Source: Arthrobacter yangruifuii
GTDB taxonomy: Bacteria > Actinomycetota > Actinomycetes > Actinomycetales > Micrococcaceae
Reading direction: 5' to 3'
DNA length: 64,000 nucleotides
NCBI RefSeq assembly: GCF_009192775.1
Contig: NZ_VTFX01000001.1
Location: 930,001 to 994,000, forward strand
The translations under genes were made by a program, and so were the position numbers. The notes under the pieces are model-generated. The model was not told the DNA's origin and searched no databases. It saw only the letters and a program-made list of their open reading frames with translations. This document shows positions 1 to 8,106 of this stretch, piece after piece; the first letter of the stretch is position 1; every line of letters starts with the position of its first letter.

Positions 1-654
1 CTGCCCCTGTCCACCGCCCACCGGATCGTGAAGGACCTCATGGGGCACGGCTTCCTCCAACGCGAACCCGACGGAGGCATCCGCCTCGGCCTGCGTCTGT
101 GGGAACTGGCCAACCGCAGCTCCGCGGCGCTGGGCCTGAAACAGATAGCGATGCCGTTCATGGAGGACATCCAGGCAGTGGTCCGGCAGCACACCCAGCT
201 GTCCGTGCTCCGCCAGGACGAGGTTCTCTTCATCGAGCGCCTGTCCAGCCACGGATCGGTGCTGAACCACGCCAAGGTAGCCGGCCGGCTCCCCGTCCAC
301 GTTTCCTCTTCGGGGATGGTGATGATGGCCCACTCGCCCCGGCACGTGCAGGAAGCCTACCTGCAGCGGCGGGACCTCGACGCCGCCGGGGAAAAGAGCC
401 TGCGGGCGGCCTGGGCCCGCATGCGCCTGGAAGGCAGCGCCAGCCTGCCCGGCGCCGTCGTGGCCGATACCACCGGGATCGCGGTGCCCGTTTTCGGGGC
501 GGGCAGCACCGCAGTGGCCGCGATCGGCGTGGTCGTGCCGACCGGAGCCGAGGACATCCCCGCAACCGTCCCGGCACTGATGACCGCCGCCCGCGGCATA
601 TCCCGGGGCCTCGGGGTCCGCACCGAGGCGGCGGGACCGCATCACCGGACCTGA
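1..654 (+). CDS. IclR-family transcriptional regulator, 5'-truncated
   Basis: The reading frame is open from base 1, so the N-terminus lies outside the window; 217 residues are visible. The first ~25 residues look like the second half of a winged helix-turn-helix (STAHRIVKDLMGHGFL, then the wing with QREPDGGIRLG). The remainder is the IclR effector-binding domain (LSVLRQDEVLFIERL and the later GIAVPVFG segment). It precedes pobA in the same orientation, and IclR proteins (PobR, PcaU, PcaR) commonly control these pathways, so it may regulate pobA or the pca genes. That role is inferred from position only. A second IclR gene closes the cluster at 8788-9570. Another aromatic-acid regulator is possible. 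Confidence 0.85.
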   Translation: MPLSTAHRIVKDLMGHGFLQREPDGGIRLGLRLWELANRSSAALGLKQIAMPFMEDIQAVVRQHTQLSVLRQDEVLFIERLSSHGSVLNHAKVAGRLPVHVSSSGMVMMAHSPRHVQEAYLQRRDLDAAGEKSLRAAWARMRLEGSASLPGAVVADTTGIAVPVFGAGSTAVAAIGVVVPTGAEDIPATVPALMTAARGISRGLGVRTEAAGPHHRT

Positions 655-787
655 CCCGGGACCGGCGCCCGGCCGCCCGACCGGGCCAGGCTCATTTCCC
701 AATGAATGAGAATCACTTTGGAGCACCCCGTGTGCCGGCAGTCACACTGGAAGGTAGTGTCCGCTACAAAGTTTCCAAAGGAGTTCG
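655..787 (+). promoter_or_regulatory. pobA upstream region with small inverted repeat
   Basis: This 133-base gap between the IclR gene and pobA should hold the pobA promoter. The clearest element is an inverted repeat GTGTG/CACAC (730-734 and 743-747, 8-nt centre). AAAGGAG at 777-783 is the ribosome-binding site. No convincing -35/-10 pair stands out, and the GTTC/GAAC half-sites found upstream of pcaH are not obvious here. The regulator-site call is tentative. Confidence 0.3.
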
Positions 788-1987
788 ATGATGGGTGCAG
801 AGCGCACAATTCTCAAAACGCAGGTCGGCATTGTGGGCGGCGGCCCCGCAGGGCTGATGCTGTCGCACCTGCTGGCCAAGTCCGGCATCGAGAACATCGT
901 GGTGGAAAAACGGGACCATGAAACCATCCGCACCACGCACCGGGCGGGGATCCTGGAGCACGGCAGCGTCCGGATGCTCACCGAGACCGGCGTCAGCGAC
1001 CGGGTGCTCAGCGAGGGCTACCGGCACGAGGGAATCGACCTGCGTTTCGGCGGGGAAAGCCACCGCATCGACTTTGAAGACCTGGTGGGGGAGTCCGTGT
1101 GGCTGTACCCGCAGAACGAGGTGTTCACCGACCTCGCCGCCGCCCGCGAGCGGGACCACGGCGACGTCCGCTACGGAGTCAGCGACACCGCCGTCGTGGA
1201 CCTGGCGACGGACACACCGAAAATCCTCTTCACCGACAGCGACGGCCGGGACTTCGAAATCCACTGTGAAATCCTGGTCGGCTCGGACGGGTCCGGCGGC
1301 ATCTGCAAGCGCTCCATCCCGAAGGAAGCCCGGACGGACAACTTTATCGAATACCCCTTCGCCTGGTTCGGCATCCTGACCCGTGCCGCCCCCAGCGCAC
1401 CTGAACTGATCTATGCCAACTCGGACCGCGGCTTCGCCCTGATCAGCCAGCGCAACGACGAGGTCCAGCGGATGTACTTCCAGTGCGATCCGAACGAGGA
1501 TGCGCAGTCCTGGAGTGAGGAACGCATCTGGGACGAGCTCCAGGCCCGGGTGGACGGCCCCGACGGCTTCCAGCTGACACGGGGACCCGTCTTTGAGAAG
1601 ACGGTGCTCAAATTCCGCAGCTATGTATGCGAACCGCTGCGGTACGGCAACCTGTTCCTGGCCGGAGACGCCGGGCACACCGTTCCGCCCACGGGCGCCA
1701 AGGGCCTGAACCTCGCCCTGGCCGACGTGCGGGTACTGTTCGAGGCCATTGATTCCTTCTACGCCACCCGCTCCGCGGAACTGCTGGACGGCTACAGCGA
1801 CAAGGCGTTGAAGCGGGTCTGGCGGGCGCAGAACTTCTCCTACTGGATGACCTCGATGCTGCACACCCGTGCAGATGCCACGCTGTTTGAACGCAAGCGT
1901 GCGCTGGGCGAGCTGAGCGGCGTCGTCGCCTCCCGGCACGGCAGCGCCTACCTGGCCGAGGCCTACACGGGGTGGCCCAACACCTGA
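788..1987 (+). CDS. pobA: 4-hydroxybenzoate 3-monooxygenase
   Basis: FAD-dependent aromatic hydroxylase that converts 4-hydroxybenzoate to protocatechuate with NAD(P)H and O2, feeding the adjacent pca genes. The 399-residue protein matches the family's usual length. It shows the Rossmann GGGPAG motif (17-22), the DG motif region GSDGSGGICKRSIP (165-178) and the flavin-binding GDAGHTVPP motif (293-301) followed by GAKGLNLALAD. Two ATGs occur in tandem (788 and 791). The AAAGGAG site at 777-783 is only 4 nt from the first and 7 nt from the second, so translation may start at 791. A cytoplasmic flavoprotein; assignment is firm from motifs and context. Confidence 0.95.
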   Translation: MMGAERTILKTQVGIVGGGPAGLMLSHLLAKSGIENIVVEKRDHETIRTTHRAGILEHGSVRMLTETGVSDRVLSEGYRHEGIDLRFGGESHRIDFEDLVGESVWLYPQNEVFTDLAAARERDHGDVRYGVSDTAVVDLATDTPKILFTDSDGRDFEIHCEILVGSDGSGGICKRSIPKEARTDNFIEYPFAWFGILTRAAPSAPELIYANSDRGFALISQRNDEVQRMYFQCDPNEDAQSWSEERIWDELQARVDGPDGFQLTRGPVFEKTVLKFRSYVCEPLRYGNLFLAGDAGHTVPPTGAKGLNLALADVRVLFEAIDSFYATRSAELLDGYSDKALKRVWRAQNFSYWMTSMLHTRADATLFERKRALGELSGVVASRHGSAYLAEAYTGWPNT

Positions 1988-2023
1988 GTTCGCATAGTGA
2001 ACATTTGTCCATCCAATGAACAA
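1988..2023 (+). promoter_or_regulatory. Candidate IclR (PcaR/PobR-type) operator upstream of pcaH
   Basis: Directly after the pobA stop codon lies a 15-bp interrupted palindrome, GTTCGCATAGTGAAC (1988-2002). A third half-site, TGAACA (2017-2022), repeats the right arm TGAACA (1998-2003) in the same direction 19 bp away. It also pairs imperfectly with TTGTCC (2005-2010). A palindrome plus an extra direct half-site is the known architecture of PobR/PcaU operators in Acinetobacter. A possible -10, TATTGT (2031-2036), follows without a good -35, as might be expected of an activator-dependent promoter. Protein identity and effector are inferred. Confidence 0.55.
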
Positions 2024-2101
2024 GCCGTGTTATTGTGGTCTCGACCACGTGGTGCTTGAAAAGCCGGAGCGCGAGGGCGCGCTTCTTTGAAAGGAAGACC
2101 C

Positions 2102-2926
2102 ATGGAAATGGAAGAGGACCTTTTCTCCGACAGCCATGTCATCGAGAAGCTGGACGCCGCCGAGGCTTCGCAGGACCAGATCTCCGCTGAAATCGCTTCG
2201 GTCCACGCCGAGTACGCCAAGGGGGTGAACGACGGCGGCGCCGAGGAGACCCAGCCCCGCATCGATTTCACGCCTTACCGCAGCTCGCTCCTGCGCCACC
2301 CCACCAAGGATCCGCACCACGTGGACCCCGAAACCATTGAGCTGTGGTCCCCGGCCTTCGGGCACCAGGATGTCCACGCGCTCGAAAGCGATCTCACCAT
2401 CCAGCACAACGGCGAGCCGATGGGGGAGCGGATCATCGTCCGGGGGCGCATCCTCGACGGTGACGGGCATCCGGTCCGCAACCAGCTGGTGGAGATCTGG
2501 CAGGCCAATTCCGCCGGCCGCTACATCCACAAGCGCGACCAGCACCCCGCCCCACTGGACCCGAACTTCACCGGCGTGGGCCGCTGCATCACCACGGACG
2601 ACGGCTCCTACGAATTCACCACCATCAAGCCCGGCCCGTACCCGTGGAAGAACCACTACAACGCCTGGCGGCCCGCGCACATCCACTTCTCGCTCTTCGG
2701 CACCGACTTCACCCAGCGCATGATCACCCAGATGTACTTCCCCGGGGATCCGCTCTTCGCCCTGGACCCGATCTACCAGTCGATTACCGACTCCAAGGCG
2801 CGGGACCGGCTTGTGGCCACGTATGACCACAACATCACCTCGCATGAATGGGCCACCGGCTACAACTGGGACATCGTGCTCACCGGCAGCAACCGCACCT
2901 GGATGGAAGACGAGGACGCAGAGTAA
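2102..2926 (+). CDS. pcaH: Protocatechuate 3,4-dioxygenase, beta subunit
   Basis: Iron-bearing subunit of intradiol protocatechuate 3,4-dioxygenase, which opens the ring to 3-carboxy-cis,cis-muconate. From ATG 2102 the protein has 274 residues. The four Fe(III) ligands are visible with family spacing: Tyr141 (GRY), Tyr180 (GPYPW), His193 and His195 (AHIHF), matching Tyr408/Tyr447/His460/His462 of the Pseudomonas enzyme. It carries about 35 more N-terminal residues than the Pseudomonas protein. The ATG at 2102 is chosen because AAAGGAAG (2090-2097) is well placed; an in-frame TTG at 2087 lacks such a site. The stop overlaps the pcaG start (TAATG), implying coupled synthesis of the two subunits. 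Confidence 0.95.
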   Translation: MEMEEDLFSDSHVIEKLDAAEASQDQISAEIASVHAEYAKGVNDGGAEETQPRIDFTPYRSSLLRHPTKDPHHVDPETIELWSPAFGHQDVHALESDLTIQHNGEPMGERIIVRGRILDGDGHPVRNQLVEIWQANSAGRYIHKRDQHPAPLDPNFTGVGRCITTDDGSYEFTTIKPGPYPWKNHYNAWRPAHIHFSLFGTDFTQRMITQMYFPGDPLFALDPIYQSITDSKARDRLVATYDHNITSHEWATGYNWDIVLTGSNRTWMEDEDAE

Positions 2927-3492
2927 TGAGCGAGCAGAAGCTAACCGCCACGCCCGGCCAGACCATCGGCCCGTTCTACGGCTACGCCCTCCCCTTCGAG
3001 AAGGACAACCAGCTGCTGCCTCCGGGCATGCCCGGCAGCGTCCGCCTGCAGGGCACCGTGACCGACGGCGCCGGAAACACCATTCCGGACGCCCTGCTGG
3101 AAATCTGGCAGGCCGACGCCGACGGGAACATCCCGCAGCGCACCGGGTCCCTCGTCCGTGACGGCTACACCTTCACCGGCTGGGGCCGCACCGCCGTCGA
3201 CAATGCCGGCAACTACACCTTCACCACGGTGAACCCGGGCCCCACGGAAGAGGGATCCGCCCCGTTCATCTCCGTGGTCATTTTTGCCCGCGGACTGCTG
3301 AACAAGCTGCACACCCGCATGTACCTGCCGGACGACGAAGAGGCACTCGCCCGTGACGCCCTGCTGTCCTCGCTGCCCGAGGACCGCCGCCGCACCCTGA
3401 TAGCCACCCGCGAAGCGGACGGCGGGCTGCGCTGGAACATCTGCCTGCAGGGCGAAAACGAGACCGTTTTCCTCGCCTACCCCGGAGCGTAG
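2926..3492 (+). CDS. pcaG: Protocatechuate 3,4-dioxygenase, alpha subunit
   Basis: Partner of PcaH in the hetero-oligomeric dioxygenase. The 188-residue protein begins with the typical alpha-subunit segment TPGQTIGPFYGYALPF and has the intradiol beta-barrel signature (LLEIWQADADG, FTGWGRT, YTFTTVNPG). As expected for the alpha chain, it lacks the Tyr/Tyr/His/His iron set. ATG 2926 shares one base with the pcaH stop. An in-frame upstream start at 2848 would run into pcaH and adds unrelated Arg-rich sequence, so it is rejected. It ends 2 nt before the pcaB start. Confidence 0.94.
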   Translation: MSEQKLTATPGQTIGPFYGYALPFEKDNQLLPPGMPGSVRLQGTVTDGAGNTIPDALLEIWQADADGNIPQRTGSLVRDGYTFTGWGRTAVDNAGNYTFTTVNPGPTEEGSAPFISVVIFARGLLNKLHTRMYLPDDEEALARDALLSSLPEDRRRTLIATREADGGLRWNICLQGENETVFLAYPGA

Positions 3493-3494
3493 CC

Positions 3495-4910
3495 GTGGGC
3501 GCAGCGGACAGCGCGGACTACGGGCTGCTCTCCCCGGCCTGGGCGGGAACCCCGGCCGCGGACCTCACCGGAGACCGCCAGCTGCTCCAGGCCCTGCTGG
3601 ACGTGGAACTGGAATGGGTGCGCGTGCTGGCCTCCGCCGGACTGGCCGATCCGGAAGCTCCGGCCGTGGTTGCCGCAGTGTCTGACGCCTCCCGGTATGA
3701 CACGGCGTCCCTTGCCGAACGTGCACAGGGCGGCGGAAACCCCGTAATCCCGCTGCTGGCGGACCTCCGGGCCCAGGCACGGGCACAATCCCCGAAGGCC
3801 GCGGCAGCGATCCACCGCGGTGCCACCAGCCAGGACATCATGGACACGGCTCTGATGCTGATGGCCCGCCGTGCCCTGGACACCATCCTGGCGGACGCGG
3901 ACCGTGCTGCCGCCGCACTCGGGGATCTGGCCCGGCGCCATGCGGCAACCCTGTGCGTGGCCCGCACCCTCACCCAGCACTCCCTGCCCTCCACCTTCGG
4001 GCTGCGTGCCGCGCAATGGCTGCACGGCGTCGGCGCCGCTGCCCAGGGCCTGCGCGCGGCTGCCGCCGACCTTCCCCTGCAGTGGGGCGGAGCCTCCGGA
4101 ACGATGGCCGCCCTGAGCCTGGCCGCCGGGTCAGCCGCGGGGAACGGGGCACCGGTCACCGCCTTCAGCCTCAGCGCGAGCCTCGCCCAGGGCCTTGGCC
4201 TGGCGGAGCCCGTGGCACCCTGGCAGACCAACCGCCTGCCCGTGACCGCCCTCGGCGCCGCCCTGCAGGACTTCACCGCGGCAGCGGGCAAGATGGCCAA
4301 CGATGTGCTGCTGCTCAGCCGCCCGGAAATCGGCGAGGTCTCCGAACCCCGCGCCGCCGGCCGCGGAGGGTCCTCCGCCATGCCGCAGAAGCAGAACCCG
4401 GTCCTGTCCGTCCTGATCCGCAGCGCCGCCCTGGCCGCCCCCGGCTACGGCCTGCAGCTCAACGCCGCCGCAGCAGCCGCAGACGATGAACGGCCCAGCG
4501 GTTCCTGGCACGTGGAATGGCAGGCCCTGCGCTCCCTGCTGCGCCTGGCCGGGGGAGCGGCCGCCAAACTTGCCGAGCTGGCCGAAGGCCTCCAGGTCTC
4601 CACGGACGCACTGGCCCGGAACCTGGAAACCGCCGGCCCGCTGGTGGTCAGCGAAAAAATCATGGCCGTTGCAGCCCCGCTGCTCGACGACGGCGTGCCC
4701 GGACGCGGCAAGGAAGTCATTGGCGGCGCCGTGGCCCGCTCGCTCTCCTCGGGCGAGCCCTTCGAACACCTGCTGCGCAGCGCCGTCCCCACCGACCTCC
4801 TCTCCGATGCCGAGCTTCGGAATCTCCTCAACCCCGCCTCTTACCTAGGGGAAGCAGCCGCCCTCATCGAGCGGATCACTACTGCCTACCCCGGAAAGCC
4901 CTCAGCATGA
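3495..4910 (+). CDS. pcaB: 3-carboxy-cis,cis-muconate cycloisomerase
   Basis: Cyclises 3-carboxy-cis,cis-muconate to gamma-carboxymuconolactone, the step after PcaHG. The 471-residue protein belongs to the fumarase/aspartase superfamily: TSQDIMDTAL at about 111-120, and the signature loop GGSSAMPQKQNP at 291-302 that carries the catalytic serine of this superfamily. The GTG start at 3495 lies 2 nt after the pcaG stop, with GGAG in the end of pcaG as a likely ribosome-binding site. It overlaps pcaD by four bases (ATGA). The C-terminal part (from ~370) is the usual extension of bacterial PcaB. Confidence 0.93.
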   Translation: MGAADSADYGLLSPAWAGTPAADLTGDRQLLQALLDVELEWVRVLASAGLADPEAPAVVAAVSDASRYDTASLAERAQGGGNPVIPLLADLRAQARAQSPKAAAAIHRGATSQDIMDTALMLMARRALDTILADADRAAAALGDLARRHAATLCVARTLTQHSLPSTFGLRAAQWLHGVGAAAQGLRAAAADLPLQWGGASGTMAALSLAAGSAAGNGAPVTAFSLSASLAQGLGLAEPVAPWQTNRLPVTALGAALQDFTAAAGKMANDVLLLSRPEIGEVSEPRAAGRGGSSAMPQKQNPVLSVLIRSAALAAPGYGLQLNAAAAAADDERPSGSWHVEWQALRSLLRLAGGAAAKLAELAEGLQVSTDALARNLETAGPLVVSEKIMAVAAPLLDDGVPGRGKEVIGGAVARSLSSGEPFEHLLRSAVPTDLLSDAELRNLLNPASYLGEAAALIERITTAYPGKPSA

Positions 4911-5719
4911 GCATCCCCGCCATCAAGGCCACCCGCCTCTCCTACGCCGGACCCAAAGCCCCCGTCCTGATTGCCGGACCGTCGCTGGGCACCGCGGCCC
5001 TGCCGTTGTGGAGCCGGGCGGCCGCCGCGCTGGACACCTATACGGTCCTTGCCTGGGACCTGCCCGGCCACGGAGCCAGCCCCGCCGCCGAGGAGCCCTT
5101 CAGCGTCGCGGACCTTGCCGCCGCCGTCGCCACCCTGGTGATCGGTGCCCGCGGCGCGGGAGACATCCCCGCCGACGCACCGGTCTTCTACGCCGGAGTG
5201 TCACTGGGCGGCGCCGTCGGGCTGCAGCTGGGCCTGGACCACGGGACACTGTTCGACGGCATAGCCGTTCTGTGCTCCGGTGCCAAGATCGGCGAAACCG
5301 CAGCCTGGGAAGAGCGGGCGGAAACGGTGCGCGTCCAGGGCACGCCCACCCAGGTGGTCGGTTCCGGACAGCGCTGGTTCGCCCCGGGCTTCATGGACCG
5401 GGAACCGGCCGTCGCCGCCGCCCTGCTGCACTCCCTGCAGGACGCCGACCGCTTCTCCTACGCGCTCTGCTGCCGGGCACTGGCGACCTTCGACGTCCGC
5501 GGCCGGCTGCCGGACATCACGGTTCCGGTGCTCGCCGTGGCGGGCGCCGACGACGCCGTCACCCCGCTGTCCTTCGCGCAGCTGATCGCCGACCGCGTGG
5601 CGAACGGAGCCGCCGTCGTCGTTGATGATGCCGCGCACCTGGTTCCGGCGGAGCAGCCGGCGGCAACCGCGGACCTGCTGAAGGATTTCTTCGGCGCCCA
5701 GTACCTTGAAGGGAAATAA
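4907..5719 (+). CDS. pcaD: 3-oxoadipate enol-lactonase
   Basis: Alpha/beta hydrolase that opens beta-ketoadipate enol-lactone to beta-ketoadipate. It has 270 residues, with the nucleophile elbow GVSLGG (Ser99), an acid-loop candidate at AGADDAVTP and a late histidine in DDAAHLVPAE, a complete catalytic triad pattern. ATG 4907 overlaps the pcaB stop (ATGA); longer in-frame readings into pcaB are shadow sequence. Here pcaD is a separate gene from pcaC, whereas several actinobacteria (for example Rhodococcus) carry a PcaL fusion of the two. It ends 4 nt before the pcaC start. Confidence 0.9.
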   Translation: MSIPAIKATRLSYAGPKAPVLIAGPSLGTAALPLWSRAAAALDTYTVLAWDLPGHGASPAAEEPFSVADLAAAVATLVIGARGAGDIPADAPVFYAGVSLGGAVGLQLGLDHGTLFDGIAVLCSGAKIGETAAWEERAETVRVQGTPTQVVGSGQRWFAPGFMDREPAVAAALLHSLQDADRFSYALCCRALATFDVRGRLPDITVPVLAVAGADDAVTPLSFAQLIADRVANGAAVVVDDAAHLVPAEQPAATADLLKDFFGAQYLEGK

Positions 5720-5723
5720 CACA

Positions 5724-6128
5724 GTGATTGCAGACGCCAACAAGAGCCGCCAGGACGTGTACAACGAGGGCATGGCGGTCCGCCGGGAAGTCCTCGGCGC
5801 CGAACACGTGGACCGGGCCAACGCCGGCAAGGACGAATTCACCACGGATTTCCAGGACCTCATCACCCAGTACGCCTGGGGGACCATCTGGACCCGTCCC
5901 GGCCTGCCGCGCACCATGCGCAGCGCCATCACGCTGACCGCGCTGATAGCGCACGGGCATCTGGAGGAGTTCGCCATGCATGTCCGCGCCGCGCTGCGCA
6001 ACGGCCTGGACCGTGACGAGATCAAGGAGATCGTGCTGCAGTCCGCCATCTACTGCGGCGTTCCGTCCGCCAATTCCGCCTTCAAGGTGGCCCAGGGCGT
6101 CTTCCGGGAAATCGACGCAGCGGCGTAA
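5724..6128 (+). CDS. pcaC: 4-carboxymuconolactone decarboxylase
   Basis: Decarboxylates gamma-carboxymuconolactone to beta-ketoadipate enol-lactone, the PcaD substrate. It is a 134-residue AhpD-like all-helical protein of normal family length, with the conserved HGHLEEFAMHVRAALRNG core and a C-terminal AIYCGVPSANSAF segment. GTG 5724 is preferred because GAAGGGAA lies just upstream across the end of pcaD. An in-frame TTG at 5706 would overlap pcaD and lacks a binding site. The gene is free-standing, not fused to pcaD. A 63-base gap without notable sites follows before pcaF. Confidence 0.92.
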   Translation: MIADANKSRQDVYNEGMAVRREVLGAEHVDRANAGKDEFTTDFQDLITQYAWGTIWTRPGLPRTMRSAITLTALIAHGHLEEFAMHVRAALRNGLDRDEIKEIVLQSAIYCGVPSANSAFKVAQGVFREIDAAA

Positions 6129-6191
6129 GCCGCAGCCCGCGCCCCCTTCCCCTACCTCTTCCAGTTTCCGCTTTCCAGTTCTAGGAGCACC

Positions 6192-7391
6192 GTGAACCAG
6201 GCCTTCATCTACGACGCAGTCCGCACCCCCTTCGGCAAGTTCGGCGGCGCCCTCGCCGGAGTCCGCCCGGACGACCTGGCCGCACAGGTCCTGAAGGCGT
6301 CCGTGTCCCGGGCCCCCGGCCTGGACCCCGAACGCATCGACGAAGTGCTCTTCGGCAACGCCAACGGCGCCGGCGAGGAAAACCGCAATGTTGCCCGCAT
6401 GGCCACCCTGCTGGCAGGCCTGCCGACCAGCATCCCCGGCACCACGGTCAACCGGCTGTGCGGTTCCTCGCTCGATGCGGCCATCATCGCCTCGCGGCAG
6501 ATCAACACCGGCGAGGCGGACCTGATGCTCGTCGGCGGCGTCGAGTCCATGAGCCGTGCCCCCTGGGTGCTGCCCAAGAACGAAAAGCCTTACCCCGCCG
6601 GAGACCAGACCCTGGCCTCCACCACCCTCGGCTGGCGGCTGGTCAACCCGGCCATGCCCAAGGACTGGACCGTGTCCCTGGGCGAGGCCACGGAACAGCT
6701 GCGCGAGAAGTACGGCATTACCCGCGAACGCCAGGACGAATTCGCCGCCGCTTCGCACGCCCGGGCCGCCAAGGCCTGGGAAGACGGCAAGTACGCCAAC
6801 CTGACCGTCGGCGTCGAGGGCGTGGACCTGGACCGTGATGAAAGCATCCGTGCCGGTTCCACTGTGGAGAAGCTCGCCACGCTGCGCACCGTCTTCCGCC
6901 CCGTCTCCGATGACGCCTCGGGCGGAACCGTCACCGCAGGCAACGCCTCCCCGCTGAACGACGGCGCGTCCGCGGCCTGGCTGGGCAGTGAAAACGCCGC
7001 CGGGATCCTCGGCCTGGACCCGCTGGCCCGGATCGCCGGCCGCGGTGCCGCCGCCAACGAACCGCAGTTCTTCGGCTATGCCCCCGTGGAGGCCGCCAAC
7101 ACGGCACTGAAGCGTGCCGGCATCAGCTGGAGCGACGTCGGCGCAGTGGAACTCAACGAGGCCTTCGCCGCCCAGTCCCTGGCCTGCCTGGACGCCTGGG
7201 ACGTGGACCCGGAGATCGTTAATGCCTGGGGCGGCGCGGTAGCCATCGGGCATCCGCTCGGTGCCTCCGGCACCCGCGTCCTGGGCACGCTGGCCCGCCG
7301 GCTGCAGGAATCCGGAGAGCGGTGGGGCGTGGCCGCCATCTGCATCGGCGTGGGCCAGGGCCTCGCCGTCGTACTCGAAAACGCCAACTAA
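6192..7391 (+). CDS. pcaF: beta-Ketoadipyl-CoA thiolase
   Basis: Cleaves beta-ketoadipyl-CoA with CoA to succinyl-CoA and acetyl-CoA, the last step of the pathway. The 399-residue protein is a standard thiolase: active-site Cys90 (NRLCGSS), GGVESMSRAPW, catalytic His354 (AIGHPLGASG) and Cys384 (CIGVGQG). GTG 6192 follows CTAGGAGCACC. A general acetyl-CoA acetyltransferase is possible from motifs alone, but immediate linkage to pcaIJ and pcaHGBDC makes PcaF the better call. Confidence 0.92.
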   Translation: MNQAFIYDAVRTPFGKFGGALAGVRPDDLAAQVLKASVSRAPGLDPERIDEVLFGNANGAGEENRNVARMATLLAGLPTSIPGTTVNRLCGSSLDAAIIASRQINTGEADLMLVGGVESMSRAPWVLPKNEKPYPAGDQTLASTTLGWRLVNPAMPKDWTVSLGEATEQLREKYGITRERQDEFAAASHARAAKAWEDGKYANLTVGVEGVDLDRDESIRAGSTVEKLATLRTVFRPVSDDASGGTVTAGNASPLNDGASAAWLGSENAAGILGLDPLARIAGRGAAANEPQFFGYAPVEAANTALKRAGISWSDVGAVELNEAFAAQSLACLDAWDVDPEIVNAWGGAVAIGHPLGASGTRVLGTLARRLQESGERWGVAAICIGVGQGLAVVLENAN

Positions 7392-7422
7392 GCATCCAGA
7401 CACCGAAGACGTAAGGAAAAAC

Positions 7423-8106
7423 GTGCTCAACATAGTGCAGGACGTCGATGAGGCCGTCGCTCCCATCCACGACGGCGCCACCGTCATGATCGGCGGGTTC
7501 GGCCGGGCCGGCCAGCCGGTGGAGCTCATCGAGGCGCTGCTGCGCCAGGGCGCCACGGATCTGACCGTCGTCAACAACAATGCCGGCAACGGCGAACAGG
7601 GCCTCGCCGCCCTGATCGGCGCCGGCCGCGTGAAGAAGATCATCTGCTCCTTCCCGCGGCAGACCGATTCGCAGATCTTCGACGCCAAATTCCGCGCCGG
7701 AGAGATCGAACTGGAACTGGTGCCCCAGGGCAACCTCGCCGAGCGCATCCGCGCCGCGGGCGCCGGCATCGGCGGCTTCTTTACGCCCACCGCCTACGGC
7801 ACGCCGCTGGCCGAAGGCAAGGAAACCCGGATGATCGACGGCCGCGGCTACGTTTTCGAAACTCCGCTGCATGCAGACTTCGCCCTGATCAAGGCACTGC
7901 GCGCGGACAAGGCCGGCAACCTCGTCTACCGGAAGACGGCCAGGAACTTCGGGCCGGTCATGGCCACCGCAGCGAAGACCGCCATCGTCCAGGTCCGCGA
8001 GATCATCGACGTGGGCGAGATGGACCCCGAAGTTGTGGTCACCCCCGGAATCTACGTCAACAGCCTGGTCCGCGTGGACCGGGAGAAAGCGCCGGCTGCA
8101 GCATGA
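7423..8106 (+). CDS. pcaI: 3-Oxoadipate CoA-transferase, subunit A
   Basis: With PcaJ it transfers CoA from succinyl-CoA to beta-ketoadipate, giving the PcaF substrate. The 227-residue class I CoA-transferase alpha subunit shows GGFGRAGQPVELIEALL near the N-terminus and the IGGFFTPTAYGT segment. GTG 7423 is chosen because TAAGGAAAA (7412-7420) sits right upstream; an in-frame ATG at 7261 would lie inside pcaF. The stop overlaps the pcaJ start (ATGA), matching equal production of the two subunits. Confidence 0.92.
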   Translation: MLNIVQDVDEAVAPIHDGATVMIGGFGRAGQPVELIEALLRQGATDLTVVNNNAGNGEQGLAALIGAGRVKKIICSFPRQTDSQIFDAKFRAGEIELELVPQGNLAERIRAAGAGIGGFFTPTAYGTPLAEGKETRMIDGRGYVFETPLHADFALIKALRADKAGNLVYRKTARNFGPVMATAAKTAIVQVREIIDVGEMDPEVVVTPGIYVNSLVRVDREKAPAAA

